Assembly (NCBI GenBank): GCA_003510135.1 | Contig: DOKY01000034.1 | Span: forward strand, 12,140-76,139 | Source: Pseudothermotoga sp. | Lineage (GTDB): Bacteria > Thermotogota > Thermotogae > Thermotogales > DSM-5069 | DNA: 64,000 nt | Direction: 5' to 3' | The notes under the pieces: model-generated | The model's input: the letters and a program-made list of their open reading frames with translations, nothing else | Database searches by the model: none | What the model was told of the DNA's origin: nothing | Translations under genes and position numbers: made by a program | In this document: positions 9,222-17,109 of the stretch, piece after piece | How the letters are laid out: each line of letters opens with the position of its first letter | Position numbering within the stretch: position 1 is the first letter of the stretch

Positions 9222-9503
9222 TCACTCGAACGTGACGTTGGTTATGATCACTATGTAGCCGTTGTGCTCTTCGAACTCGACCTTCACTCTCTCGGGGGAA
9301 ACCTTGAAGGTGTCACTCACCCAGGTGATGATCTTCTCTTTTATTTTCTCAGAGTTCTCCTCGAACTCAGCCTTGGGGACGATCTCCGTAACAGAGACGG
9401 GCCTTCTCCTCTCAAGAATGGCCTCCAGCCTTTTGTAAGCGGTGTCCCTGCTCTTCTCTCGCTTCTTCTTTCTGCTGAAGAGGCCGAAGAACCACATAGT
9501 CAT
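9222..9503 (-). CDS. minE: Cell division topological factor MinE
   Basis: A 93-residue MinE. The amphipathic N-terminus MTMWFFGLFSRKKKREKS is the membrane/MinD-contacting part. TAYKRLEAILERRRP corresponds to the anti-MinCD helix, and the C-terminal beta-alpha-beta (TWVSDTFKVSPERVKVEFEE) is the dimer domain. MinE drives ATP hydrolysis by MinD and so places the division septum. Its start overlaps the minD stop (ATGA). No minC is visible nearby. Confidence 0.9.
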   Translation of the reverse strand: MTMWFFGLFSRKKKREKSRDTAYKRLEAILERRRPVSVTEIVPKAEFEENSEKIKEKIITWVSDTFKVSPERVKVEFEEHNGYIVIITNVTFE

Positions 9504-10318
9504 CAGCTCCTCTTCCTGGTGAAAAGATTTCTGAGGAAAGTCAAGAAACCTTTTTCCTGAACCTGAGCCAGATCCTGATCCAACGGTATGGTTTCCCCCT
9601 TGAGGCGTCTCGCAACGTTCTCGAAAACTCTTGCCACACCAAGATCTCCATTCAGCACAACGGGTATACCTTTGTTTGTGGCGATGATTACGTCCTCACA
9701 GTCCGGAATAACGCCGACTATCTCCAGCGCAAGTGTCGATGCAACATCCTGCTCGGTGAGCATTTCCCCAGCCTTCACCATCTTTGGTTTGAACCTGTTC
9801 AGCACCACCTTCATCGCTTTCTCGTCGAAACCGAGATTCTCGAGCAAACCAACGACTCTGTCCGCATCGGAAAGGGCCGGCAGTTCTGGCGTGGTGACTA
9901 TCAGCGCCAGTTCGGCCGGTGCGACAGCGTTTCTGAATCCCCTCTCTATGCCTGCGGGAGAATCTATGATGATGTAGTCAAAAAGCGGGTGCAACGCTTT
10001 CACGACCGCCTTCATGTCCTCCGGTGAGACCATTTCTTTGGTCGCAACCTGCGAAGTCGCCAGAAGGTACAGGTTGCGTTGCTGCTTGTGCTTCACCAGA
10101 GCTTCCTGGGCACTAACCTTACCGTTCACCACATCGAGCAGCGTGTGCACGACTCTGTTTTCCAGACCAAGCACCACATCGAGGTTCTTCAGCCCTATGT
10201 CTGCATCTATCACGCACACTTTGTCACCAAGCTTGGCAAGCGTACATCCAAGGTTGGCCACAACTGTTGTTTTGCCAACCCCACCTTTTCCAGACGTAAC
10301 GACGATGACTTTGGCCAC
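9503..10318 (-). CDS. minD: Septum site-determining ATPase MinD
   Basis: A 271-residue deviant-Walker ATPase. Motifs are VVTSGKGGVGKTT (P-loop with the signature Lys), VIDADIGLKNLD, and IIDSPAGIERGF (Walker B-like). The C-terminus (FLTFLRNLFTRKRS) is a short basic amphipathic helix suited to membrane binding. It acts with MinE in septum placement. The start is GTG at 10318. The gene lies directly beside the replication origin and points away from it. Confidence 0.96.
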   Translation of the reverse strand: MAKVIVVTSGKGGVGKTTVVANLGCTLAKLGDKVCVIDADIGLKNLDVVLGLENRVVHTLLDVVNGKVSAQEALVKHKQQRNLYLLATSQVATKEMVSPEDMKAVVKALHPLFDYIIIDSPAGIERGFRNAVAPAELALIVTTPELPALSDADRVVGLLENLGFDEKAMKVVLNRFKPKMVKAGEMLTEQDVASTLALEIVGVIPDCEDVIIATNKGIPVVLNGDLGVARVFENVARRLKGETIPLDQDLAQVQEKGFLTFLRNLFTRKRS

Positions 10319-10354
10319 GAACGTTCACCACCCTGGAACAACATTTTTCGCATA

Positions 10355-10496
10355 CATTTTACCACAGTGGGACCAATGTTAGGCGCATTACCACAACACT
10401 ACATATTGTGTGGTAGATTACACACCACAACATGTGGAAAGGTGGTAGATTTCGTCTAAAAGTGGCTTCAGTAGAGCTTTTCGAGGTGGTAGATTT
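10355..10496. repeat. Left DnaA-box cluster
   Basis: Box-like 12-mers lie at 10355-10366 (+, CATTTTACCACA), 10384-10395 (+, CGCATTACCACA), 10409-10420 (-, TGTGGTAGATTA), 10441-10452 (-, GGTGGTAGATTT) and 10485-10496 (-, GGTGGTAGATTT). The last two match the complement of the T. maritima consensus at 11 of 12 positions. Confidence 0.8.
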
Positions 10497-10530
10497 CTCC
10501 AAAGCCTTTTCTTTTCTGAGATAGGATGGT

Positions 10531-10567
10531 ATCACAAAAGCTGGACTAGAATAGTCCAAAATGTGAT
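10531..10567. repeat. Nested palindrome in the centre of oriC
   Basis: GGACTA (10543-10548) and TAGTCC (10552-10557) form a perfect 6-bp inverted repeat around 3 bases. An outer pair ATCACA (10531-10536) and TGTGAT (10562-10567) encloses it. It lies between the left-facing and right-facing DnaA-box groups. No T-run follows, so a terminator is unlikely. Confidence 0.7.
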
Positions 10568-10592
10568 TTTTCTCTAATCATGCGCCCTTAAG

Positions 10593-10768
10593 AAATTTAC
10601 CACCCAAAAGATTCAGAATCCAAGGGACTTTGAGCACCAATTTACCACTCTGGCTGAGAAATTTACCACGCAACTTACCACGCAATCTACCACCCCGTCA
10701 ATGCATTCTTTCTACCTTGAATACCGCATCCTGCGTCACGCAAAATTTGCGTTACGAAATTTACCACC
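10593..10768 (+). repeat. Right DnaA-box cluster
   Basis: Six same-direction 12-mers: 10593-10604 (AAATTTACCACC), 10638-10649 (CAATTTACCACT), 10659-10670 (AAATTTACCACG), 10671-10682 (CAACTTACCACG), 10683-10694 (CAATCTACCACC) and 10757-10768 (AAATTTACCACC). Three of them are head-to-tail with 0 to 1 base between, which suits cooperative DnaA filament growth. Confidence 0.85.
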
Positions 10769-10775
10769 GCTATAT

Positions 10776-10790
10776 TTATTACTACTACTA
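10776..10790 (+). promoter_or_regulatory. DnaA-trio-like unwinding element
   Basis: The top strand reads TTA TTA CTA CTA CTA, so the other strand reads 3'-AAT AAT GAT GAT GAT-5'. This fits the 3'-[G/A]A[T/A]-5' DnaA-trio described at other bacterial origins. It starts 8 bases after the last DnaA box, on the same side as in Bacillus subtilis, and AT-rich DNA follows (to about 10820). Confidence 0.7.
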
Positions 10791-10854
10791 GGAAATGGTA
10801 AAATGTTTTTAGATACAACTGTGAGAAACCTTCTCAGATTTGGGGGCGATTCGA

Positions 10855-11457
10855 TTGTTTGTAAGGAACTGGATGAACACAGATTTTCCCCTGATCAGCG
10901 TTAAAGCAACCGTTCAGGAGGCGCTCAGTCAAATGAGAAAGTACAGAACGGACTACTGCGTCACCGTGGATGAAGAAGGAAAGTTCAGTGGCTTCGTCTA
11001 CAAGAACAACATCGCCAACGCTGAACTCGAATCAAAAGTTGAAGACTACGTCGTGTTTCCGGACTTCTTCACACACGAAGACAGCTACATTGAAGAAGCC
11101 GCCCTGACCTTCAGGGAATCGCAGGAGCGCTGCCTGGCGGTTGTGGATTCTGATATGAAAGTCACAGGTGTGATCACGTTGACAGAAGTGCTGGAAGCGT
11201 TCGTCGCGATCACTGCCATGGACGAGCCCGGTGTTCGTGTCCTGCTTGAGCTGAAGGACAGGCCTGGCGAGCTCAAAAAGGTGTTCGACGTTTTCGCACT
11301 GAACAGCATAAACGTGCTTGCAGTGAACACGGTTAAGCGTGACGGTTCCCGAAGCGTGTCCGTAAAACTCGACGCTCACGAGCCAAAACAGATAGAAAGA
11401 TTGCTGAAAGAACATGGCATTCAGTTTCTGAAGATCGCAAAGGAGGAAGGATTCTGA
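10855..11457 (+). CDS. CBS-pair and ACT domain protein
   Basis: A 200-residue protein with two CBS motifs (about 5-125: TDYCVTVDEEGKFSGFVYK, CLAVVDSDMKVTGVITLTEV) and a C-terminal ACT domain (about 128-195: RVLLELKDRPGELKKVFDVF). The layout resembles AcuB-like proteins. The CBS pair probably binds an adenine nucleotide and the ACT part an amino acid, but the target is unknown. I prefer TTG 10855, 8 bases after GGGGG; TTG 10840 is the alternative. It is the first gene right of the origin and its stop overlaps the probable uppP start. Confidence 0.8.
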   Translation: MFVRNWMNTDFPLISVKATVQEALSQMRKYRTDYCVTVDEEGKFSGFVYKNNIANAELESKVEDYVVFPDFFTHEDSYIEEAALTFRESQERCLAVVDSDMKVTGVITLTEVLEAFVAITAMDEPGVRVLLELKDRPGELKKVFDVFALNSINVLAVNTVKRDGSRSVSVKLDAHEPKQIERLLKEHGIQFLKIAKEEGF

Positions 11458-12170
11458 ACCAGCTGTTCCTGGCGGCGCTTCAGGGTGCGACCGAATTTTT
11501 ACCCGTGTCGAGCTCGGGTCATCTTTTGTTGTTCTCAAATCTCTTGCAGGTCAATATAGATCTGCAAATGGTTGTCATGTTGCACGCAGGTAGCTTGCTC
11601 GCCATTGTATTGTTAGTTTATCGAGGCATTTTCAGGGCGTTGAAGAACTGGAGGATTTTGATAAATTTGCTGATTTCAACATTGCCCGCGATGCTGGTTG
11701 GACTGCTGTTCGAAGAGCAGGTTGAAAGTGTATTTTCCAGCCTGAGTTTTTTACCGTTCTTTTTCATCGTCACGGCCGTCTTCCTATTGCTGGCTTCCCT
11801 GAAAGACGGCGATAGAAGTTTAGATCAAATGAGTCCAAAGCACGCGCTTTTGATAGGTCTGTTCCAGGCGATAGCCGTTCTGCCCGGAGTGTCACGCAGC
11901 GGGATGGTGCTGTCTGCCGCGCTCCTGCTTGACTACAGAAGAGAAGAATCTGTTACGTACACTTTCCTCATGGCGATACCGGTTCTTCTGGGCGCATCTT
12001 TGCTGAAGCTCGGAGAAGCTTCTCTGGCGATGAACCTAGCATTTCTGGTTTCTTTTCTCAGCAGTTTGTTGGCGCTCGTGGTTTTGAAGAAGGTAGTTTT
12101 GGTTCGAAAGTTGAGATGGTTCGCCTATTACTGTCTTTTCATAGCCTTTCTCAGTTTTCTTCTGGGGTGA
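11454..12170 (+). CDS. uppP: Undecaprenyl-diphosphatase UppP, probable CTG start
   Basis: Integral membrane phosphatase that recycles undecaprenyl pyrophosphate for cell wall synthesis. Family motifs are LQGATEFLPVSSSGH (N-terminal acidic/Ser/His motif) and LPGVSRSGMVLSAALL (second motif), with about seven membrane helices. The first standard start in frame, GTG 11505, would cut away half of the first motif. CTG 11454 lies 7 bases after GGAGG (11442-11446), overlaps the upstream stop as CTGA, and gives 238 residues, near normal length; ATT 11451 is a weaker option. So I extend the gene to CTG. Confidence 0.88.
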   Translation: MNQLFLAALQGATEFLPVSSSGHLLLFSNLLQVNIDLQMVVMLHAGSLLAIVLLVYRGIFRALKNWRILINLLISTLPAMLVGLLFEEQVESVFSSLSFLPFFFIVTAVFLLLASLKDGDRSLDQMSPKHALLIGLFQAIAVLPGVSRSGMVLSAALLLDYRREESVTYTFLMAIPVLLGASLLKLGEASLAMNLAFLVSFLSSLLALVVLKKVVLVRKLRWFAYYCLFIAFLSFLLG

Positions 12171-12175
12171 GAGCG

Positions 12176-12802
12176 ATGAGGTTCGAAGTTCTTGTACCTG
12201 GCGGTAGCATGAGAATTCCACCGTACGTGATGGCACCTTACTGCACAGTGGCGCTGCTCAGCGATGAGAAAAGAACGGTGCTCATAGAACCGGGTGGTTT
12301 TCCAGCCTGGGAGGCTCTGGAACGAACGCTCAAAGAGAAGAATATCAAACCCGAGGACGTGACGGACCTGATAGTTTCGCACATACACATGGATCACATC
12401 TTCTGTTCCATCTTTTTCAGGAACGCCACGGTTCACGTCCACGAAAAGTACAGAGAGAGAAATTACGCCGCCTTCGGTCCAATCGCCGGACCGTTCTACA
12501 CGATGGTTCTTCAAAGCTGGAAGCAGGTCCATACGCTCAGAGACAGCGATGTGCTCTTCGACTGCGTGAAGGTGTACCATACTCCGTACCATTCTTCGGA
12601 ACATGTCTCTCTGCTGATAACGACTGAGAACATGGGTAAAGTCCTCATGCCGGGGGATATATGTTACAGCAGGATCGAGTATTTCGAATACATGAAGGGT
12701 TACAAGAAAGATGCCACGGCGGAGTTTCTCAGGAAAATGTCTGAAGAGTGTGACTGGATTGTCTTTTCTCACGATCTTCCAATGAGGGTTGGTGGTGCGT
12801 GA
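12176..12802 (+). CDS. MBL-fold metallohydrolase
   Basis: A 208-residue metallo-beta-lactamase-fold protein. LIVSHIHMDHIFC gives the HxHxDH metal motif, HTPYHSSEHVSLLI supplies a further His, and MPGDICYS the bridging Asp. The C-terminal FSHDLP holds a last possible ligand His. Substrate unknown. The start is ATG 12176, downstream of GGGGTGAGAG and 6 bases past the uppP stop. The next gene starts at once after its stop. Confidence 0.8.
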   Translation: MRFEVLVPGGSMRIPPYVMAPYCTVALLSDEKRTVLIEPGGFPAWEALERTLKEKNIKPEDVTDLIVSHIHMDHIFCSIFFRNATVHVHEKYRERNYAAFGPIAGPFYTMVLQSWKQVHTLRDSDVLFDCVKVYHTPYHSSEHVSLLITTENMGKVLMPGDICYSRIEYFEYMKGYKKDATAEFLRKMSEECDWIVFSHDLPMRVGGA

Positions 12803-13165
12803 ATGGTGGAAGAATTTGTTGATTACAGGGCAAAGTTGAACAGGTTGATTGAAGAGAAAGGCAACCTTCACACGAAACGTTTCATGAACCTGGACGCTCA
12901 GGTGTACGAGAGGGGCGCTCTGGACACGAAGACAAAAGAGATGCTCGGTCTGGTGGCCTCGATGGTCCTCAGGTGCAACGATTGTATAGCGTACCACATG
13001 ATCAGGCTTTTCCAGCTCGGAACGAGCGACGAGGAATTTTTCGAGATCTTCAACGTTGCGCTGATCGTGGGTGGTTCGATCGTGATACCGCACCTGAGGA
13101 AGGCAGTGGAAATCTTGCAAGAGCTGAGGGAGCTCGAGAAAAATGGCAAGACTGTTTCTCTTTGA
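12803..13165 (+). CDS. Carboxymuconolactone decarboxylase/AhpD-like protein
   Basis: A 120-residue AhpD-fold helical protein. LRCNDCIAYHMIRLFQLG carries the CxxC...H redox centre of AhpD-like alkylhydroperoxidase proteins, and VALIVGGSIVIPHLRKAVE is a typical C-terminal stretch. It is probably a thiol-dependent peroxidase or disulfide partner. It starts directly after the previous stop and overlaps the polA start by 23 bases. Confidence 0.82.
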   Translation: MVEEFVDYRAKLNRLIEEKGNLHTKRFMNLDAQVYERGALDTKTKEMLGLVASMVLRCNDCIAYHMIRLFQLGTSDEEFFEIFNVALIVGGSIVIPHLRKAVEILQELRELEKNGKTVSL

Positions 13166-15821
13166 TGGTACCGGTCTGGCGTACAGGGCTTACTACGCGA
13201 TAGACCAGTCCCTCAGCACGAGCGGTGGCACTCCAACGAACGCCACGTACGGTCTGATGCGCATGATGATAAAGTTTCTCAGAGAGCGCGTCAGGGAAGG
13301 AGATTACGCGGGCTTCGCTATGGACAAGAAGACGAGGACATACCGTCACGAGTTGCTCGCCGAATACAAGGCACAAAGAGCCCCGACGCCGGATGCGATG
13401 TTGCAACAGCTGCCTTACATAAAACGAGGAGTCGAAGCGCTGGGTGTGAAGGTGCTCGAGTACGAAGGGTGCGAGGCGGATGATGTGATCGCAACGCTCG
13501 CGAAAAAGGGCGAGAGTCGTTTCGAAGAGGTTCACATCGTCAGCGGAGATAAGGATGTTCTTCAGCTTGTGAGCGATAAGATAAAGGTCTGGAGACCCAT
13601 CAAAGGCATTTCAGAGCTGGAGCTGTACGACGAGCAGAAGGTCTTAGAGAAGTTCCAGGTTTCCCCCAAGCACATCGTGGATCTGCTGGCCCTAGCGGGC
13701 GATACCGTGGACAACGTGCCCGGTGTGCGTGGAATCGGCCCCAAGACGGCAGTCGAGCTCATATCGAAGTATGGTAGTCTGGAAGAGATATACGAGAAGA
13801 TCGACAGAAACAGCAGGCTGGGGAAGTTGCTCCTTCAAAACAAAGAAGACGCCTTCAAGAGCAAGAAGCTCGTAACACTGATGACCGAACTGGAACTTGG
13901 CCTGAACTGGGAAGATTTGAGGTATCAAGGTTTCAAACAGGAAGAACTGATCGAATTTCTGAAAGAACTCGAGTTCTCGAGCCTGATGAAAGAGCTTGGA
14001 CTCTACACTCAGCAGCCTGAACAGACGCCTTACAGAGCGATCCTGACCGAGAAAGAGTTCGAGCAGCTCTTACAGCGCATGCACAGCAGCCAGTACGTCG
14101 TGATAGACACAGAAACGGATTCTTTGGATCCACTCAGTGCACACCTGGTGGGAATATCTGTCGCCCTGCCTGACAAGAGCAGTCATTACGTGCCTGTGGG
14201 TCACAGAAGAGGTCCCAACCTGCCGTTGGAGAAGGTCCTGAAAGGTTTGAAACCGATACTCGAGGATAAGACGATTAAAATCGTTGGACAGAACCTGAAG
14301 TACGACTACTCTGTCTTCATGGCGCACGGCATTACGCCGAACCCGCCGGCTTTCGATACGATGATCGCGGCGTATCTTCTGAATCCAGACGAGAAGAGGT
14401 TCGGGCTCGACGAACTCGCCCTGAAGTTCCTCAACTACAAAATGATGAGTTTCGACGAGCTGGTCAAGAGTACTTCTCCTCTGTTCAGCGCCGTGACCTT
14501 CGCTGATGTGGACGTTCAGGATGCCACGAAGTACTCAGCCGAGGATGCGGACGTGACGCGAAGGCTTTACGAGCTTTTGAACGTCAAACTGCACGAGCAG
14601 GGTCTGACGGACGTGTTCGAAAAGATAGAAATGCCCTTGATAGTGGTGCTTGCGGAGATGGAACTCGCGGGTGTGTACATGGATGTCTCCTATCTGAAGG
14701 ATCTATCTCTCAAATACAGCGCGAAGATGAACGAGCTTTCGAAGCAGATATTCGACTTGGCGGGAGAAGTGTTCAATCTGAACTCTCCGAAGCAAACGGC
14801 TTACGTGCTGTTCGAAAAGCTCAAGATCAAGCCGAAGGGTAAAACTCCAGGTGGTGAGCCGTCCACAAGAGCTGATGTCCTGGAAGATTTGATTGAGGAA
14901 CATCCTATTGTGCCGCTGATACTTTCCTACAGGAAGTATCAGAAACTGAAATCCACGTATCTGGATGTGTTGCCCAGGCTCGTACATCCAAAGACCGGAA
15001 GGATCCACACGAGTTTCCATCAAACCGGTACTGCGACGGGAAGATTGAGCAGCAGCGATCCAAACTTGCAGAATCTTCCCAGCAAGTATGAGGAAGGCAG
15101 GGAGATCAGAAAGGCCGTCGTGCCACAGAAGAGTGGATGGAAGATCCTAAGCGCAGATTACTCACAGATCGAATTGAGAGTGCTTGCGCACATGAGTAAG
15201 GATGAGAACCTCATCGAGGCGTTCGTTAAAGACAAGGATGTTCACACGTTTACAGCAGCTCGCATCTTCGGCATCAAGGAGGAGGACGTCGGACCTCGGG
15301 AGAGATCCATAGGCAAGATGGTGAACTTTTCGATCATATACGGTGTTTCACCGTACGGCCTGTCGCAACGGACGGGACTGTCCTACCGACAGGCGGAGGC
15401 TTTCATAAAAGAGTACTTCGAGCTCTATCCAAACGTCAGAGAGTATTTAACAAAGACTGTGGCCTTCGCGAAAACTCACGGGCACGTGAGAACACTTTTT
15501 GGAAGAAAGCGTGAGGTACCTCAGCTGAGATCTTCCGACTCCTCAGTTCGACAGGAAGGTGAGAGGATCGCAGTCAACACGCCCATACAGGGTACGGCGG
15601 CCGATATAATGAAACTTGCGATGATCGCCGTTCACAGGTTCCTGAAGGAGAACGGTTTAAAGACGAAGATGATTCTGCAGGTCCATGATGAACTCGTTTT
15701 TGAGGTACCGAACGAAGAAGCCGAACTGGTTACAAACAGGGTCAAGGAGATTATGGAAACGGTGGTAAAATTATCAGTACCGCTGAAAGTGGATGTGAAA
15801 CTGGCCGAATACTGGGAATGA
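13143..15821 (+). CDS. polA: DNA polymerase I
   Basis: An 892-residue family A polymerase with three domains: 5' nuclease (about 1-290; LFDGTGLAYRAYYA, YEGCEADDVIATLA, DNVPGVRGIGPKTA), a 3'-5' exonuclease (about 320-480) and polymerase (about 485-892). The exonuclease keeps the DxE motif in YVVIDTETDSLDP, so proofreading should work, as in T. maritima Pol I and unlike Taq. Polymerase motifs A (DYSQIELRVLAHMS), B (GKMVNFSIIYGVSPYG) and C (QVHDELVFEV) are complete. It serves in Okazaki fragment processing and repair. Confidence 0.97.
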   Translation: MARLFLFDGTGLAYRAYYAIDQSLSTSGGTPTNATYGLMRMMIKFLRERVREGDYAGFAMDKKTRTYRHELLAEYKAQRAPTPDAMLQQLPYIKRGVEALGVKVLEYEGCEADDVIATLAKKGESRFEEVHIVSGDKDVLQLVSDKIKVWRPIKGISELELYDEQKVLEKFQVSPKHIVDLLALAGDTVDNVPGVRGIGPKTAVELISKYGSLEEIYEKIDRNSRLGKLLLQNKEDAFKSKKLVTLMTELELGLNWEDLRYQGFKQEELIEFLKELEFSSLMKELGLYTQQPEQTPYRAILTEKEFEQLLQRMHSSQYVVIDTETDSLDPLSAHLVGISVALPDKSSHYVPVGHRRGPNLPLEKVLKGLKPILEDKTIKIVGQNLKYDYSVFMAHGITPNPPAFDTMIAAYLLNPDEKRFGLDELALKFLNYKMMSFDELVKSTSPLFSAVTFADVDVQDATKYSAEDADVTRRLYELLNVKLHEQGLTDVFEKIEMPLIVVLAEMELAGVYMDVSYLKDLSLKYSAKMNELSKQIFDLAGEVFNLNSPKQTAYVLFEKLKIKPKGKTPGGEPSTRADVLEDLIEEHPIVPLILSYRKYQKLKSTYLDVLPRLVHPKTGRIHTSFHQTGTATGRLSSSDPNLQNLPSKYEEGREIRKAVVPQKSGWKILSADYSQIELRVLAHMSKDENLIEAFVKDKDVHTFTAARIFGIKEEDVGPRERSIGKMVNFSIIYGVSPYGLSQRTGLSYRQAEAFIKEYFELYPNVREYLTKTVAFAKTHGHVRTLFGRKREVPQLRSSDSSVRQEGERIAVNTPIQGTAADIMKLAMIAVHRFLKENGLKTKMILQVHDELVFEVPNEEAELVTNRVKEIMETVVKLSVPLKVDVKLAEYWE

Positions 15822-15834
15822 GGAGGTATCAACA

Positions 15835-16311
15835 GTGGATGCGCGCATCGTGAACGCGCTGATAGCAGCCGTTGTGAACACGTTGAAAACCCTTCTGAAC
15901 ATCACACCTGCTGTTGGGAAGCCGGGTCTTCTGAAGGAGATCAAGCCGAAGTACGACATGGTCACTGTGATTGGTTTCAGCGGCGGTGTGGATGGTAATT
16001 TGATATATTCCTTCAGCCCGACCACGGCGCTGAAGATCGTTTCGAAGATGATGGGACTTCAGTACGACACTCTTGACGAGCTTGCCATGAGTGCGATCGG
16101 AGAGCTTGGAAACATGATCGCTGGTGCGCTGGCCATGAATCTTGAGAAGGTCGGTTGCAGGATCGTCATTAGTCCACCGACCGTTGTCACGGGAAAGAAC
16201 CTCAAACTCACTGTCGAAGGGCTTGCTATAAATCTCATAACCAGCATTTTCGATACCGACGATGCTGAAATCATTCTCGCAGCGAAGAATTCAATCAAGT
16301 GTCAGCAATGA
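15835..16311 (+). CDS. cheX: CheY-P phosphatase CheX
   Basis: A 158-residue CheC/CheX/FliY-family protein. SAIGELGNMIAGALAMNL carries the catalytic ExxN motif, and there is only one such helix, as in CheX (CheC has two). It dephosphorylates CheY-P in the chemotaxis pathway. GTG 15835 follows an AGGAGGT site. Its stop overlaps the next small ORF. Confidence 0.9.
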   Translation: MDARIVNALIAAVVNTLKTLLNITPAVGKPGLLKEIKPKYDMVTVIGFSGGVDGNLIYSFSPTTALKIVSKMMGLQYDTLDELAMSAIGELGNMIAGALAMNLEKVGCRIVISPPTVVTGKNLKLTVEGLAINLITSIFDTDDAEIILAAKNSIKCQQ

Positions 16312-16475
16312 CGCTCCTTCTGGTGCTTTCGTGCGCTTTGCTGATTCTGCTCGTGATAGCGTTCCGCGTTTTTAGTAAGATACCGAACGAATTCAAAAGA
16401 AAATCGGTCTGGTTGATAATTCTGTGCGTCCTGTTACTGATTCTGTCGACACTCTTTTGGATTTTGGGGGGATGA
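16308..16475 (+). CDS. Small two-helix membrane protein
   Basis: A 55-residue frame from ATG 16308, which overlaps the cheX stop (ATGA), to TGA 16473-16475. It has two hydrophobic segments, LLLVLSCALLILLVIAF and VWLIILCVLLLILSTLFWIL, joined by a basic loop (SKIPNEFKRKS). The overlap start and the membrane pattern suggest a real gene coupled to cheX. No family recognised. Confidence 0.65.
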   Translation: MTLLLVLSCALLILLVIAFRVFSKIPNEFKRKSVWLIILCVLLLILSTLFWILGG

Positions 16476-16478
16476 AGT

Positions 16479-17105
16479 GTGAAACAGTTGAATGAACTGT
16501 TCGATCTTAAGAGGAAACCGTCGAATCAGTTGATGGTCTACTGTGGCCTGATTTTCTTCATTGCAAACTTTCTTGGCCTGATAGCCTCGGTGATCGTTGT
16601 TGCATCCTGGTCGCTCTACGCTAACAGATTCCTCGGCGTGACACAGGGTCTGGCCTTCGTGAGCGGGCTTGGACTGTTTGTTGGATTTCTCAAATGGCGT
16701 GGCTCGATCCGAGAAGTTCAGCGACAGCTCTCTGAGAAGTTTGCGAAATATTCGACCTTGATCTTGACCGGAGACGAACTCTGGATGCTTCTAGGGCTCT
16801 CGGCATCCGTTGCCGGTTTGCTCTTGACACTCGTTCTTCCGTTCGGTTTCTTGCTCTTGCTCGCCGGATTGGTTTTGCTGGAGCATCAGCTGTTGTCTGC
16901 GATGAAATCACTGGAAGCTGAGGAACAGAAGTTCTTTTCGGAAAACGACGTGCAGCTTTCGACGTGTCTTTCGAAAACATACGACGCGTCCTATCTGATC
17001 TATTCACTCGTCACGCTGTATGGTCACAGCTTCGTCAGGATGCAGGAAAACCTTGATGCGCTCGAGTGCTATTTGAAAGCCAGACAGGACATTCTTGGGA
17101 GGTGA
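16479..17105 (+). CDS. Membrane protein of unknown function
   Basis: A 208-residue protein with about four membrane helices in two pairs (IFFIANFLGLIASVIVVASW, GLAFVSGLGLFVGFL, LLGLSASVAGLLLTLVLPFG, FLLLLAGLVLLEHQLL), then a cytoplasmic-looking C-terminal helical region of about 70 residues. It starts at GTG 16479, 3 bases after the small membrane protein's stop, so the two may act together. Not recognised. Confidence 0.7.
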   Translation: MKQLNELFDLKRKPSNQLMVYCGLIFFIANFLGLIASVIVVASWSLYANRFLGVTQGLAFVSGLGLFVGFLKWRGSIREVQRQLSEKFAKYSTLILTGDELWMLLGLSASVAGLLLTLVLPFGFLLLLAGLVLLEHQLLSAMKSLEAEEQKFFSENDVQLSTCLSKTYDASYLIYSLVTLYGHSFVRMQENLDALECYLKARQDILGR

Positions 17106-17109
17106 GTGA

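Larger units (their letters stand above)
10355..10790. other. oriC: Chromosomal replication origin (oriC), inferred
   Basis: The gap between minD and the CBS gene (10319-10854) holds no convincing gene. I count eleven 12-mers like AAATTTACCACC, with TACCAC or its complement as core. Established knowledge: T. maritima DnaA recognises a 12-mer, AAACCTACCACC. Copies on the left (10409-10496) mostly point left and copies on the right (10593-10768) point right, with a palindrome between. A DnaA-trio-like element and AT-rich DNA follow the last box. The flanking genes diverge. All of this fits oriC; GC skew could not be computed here. Confidence 0.85.

Noticed and set aside
10319..10354. Further DnaA boxes (GTTCACCACC near 10323 and ACACCACAAC near 10421)
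   Set aside because: They lack the TA of the TACCAC core, so I did not count them.
10359..10559. A 66-codon minus frame and a 67-codon plus frame (10701-10904) in the origin
   Set aside because: Their codons are made of the repeated DnaA boxes and trio; no ribosome site or domain.
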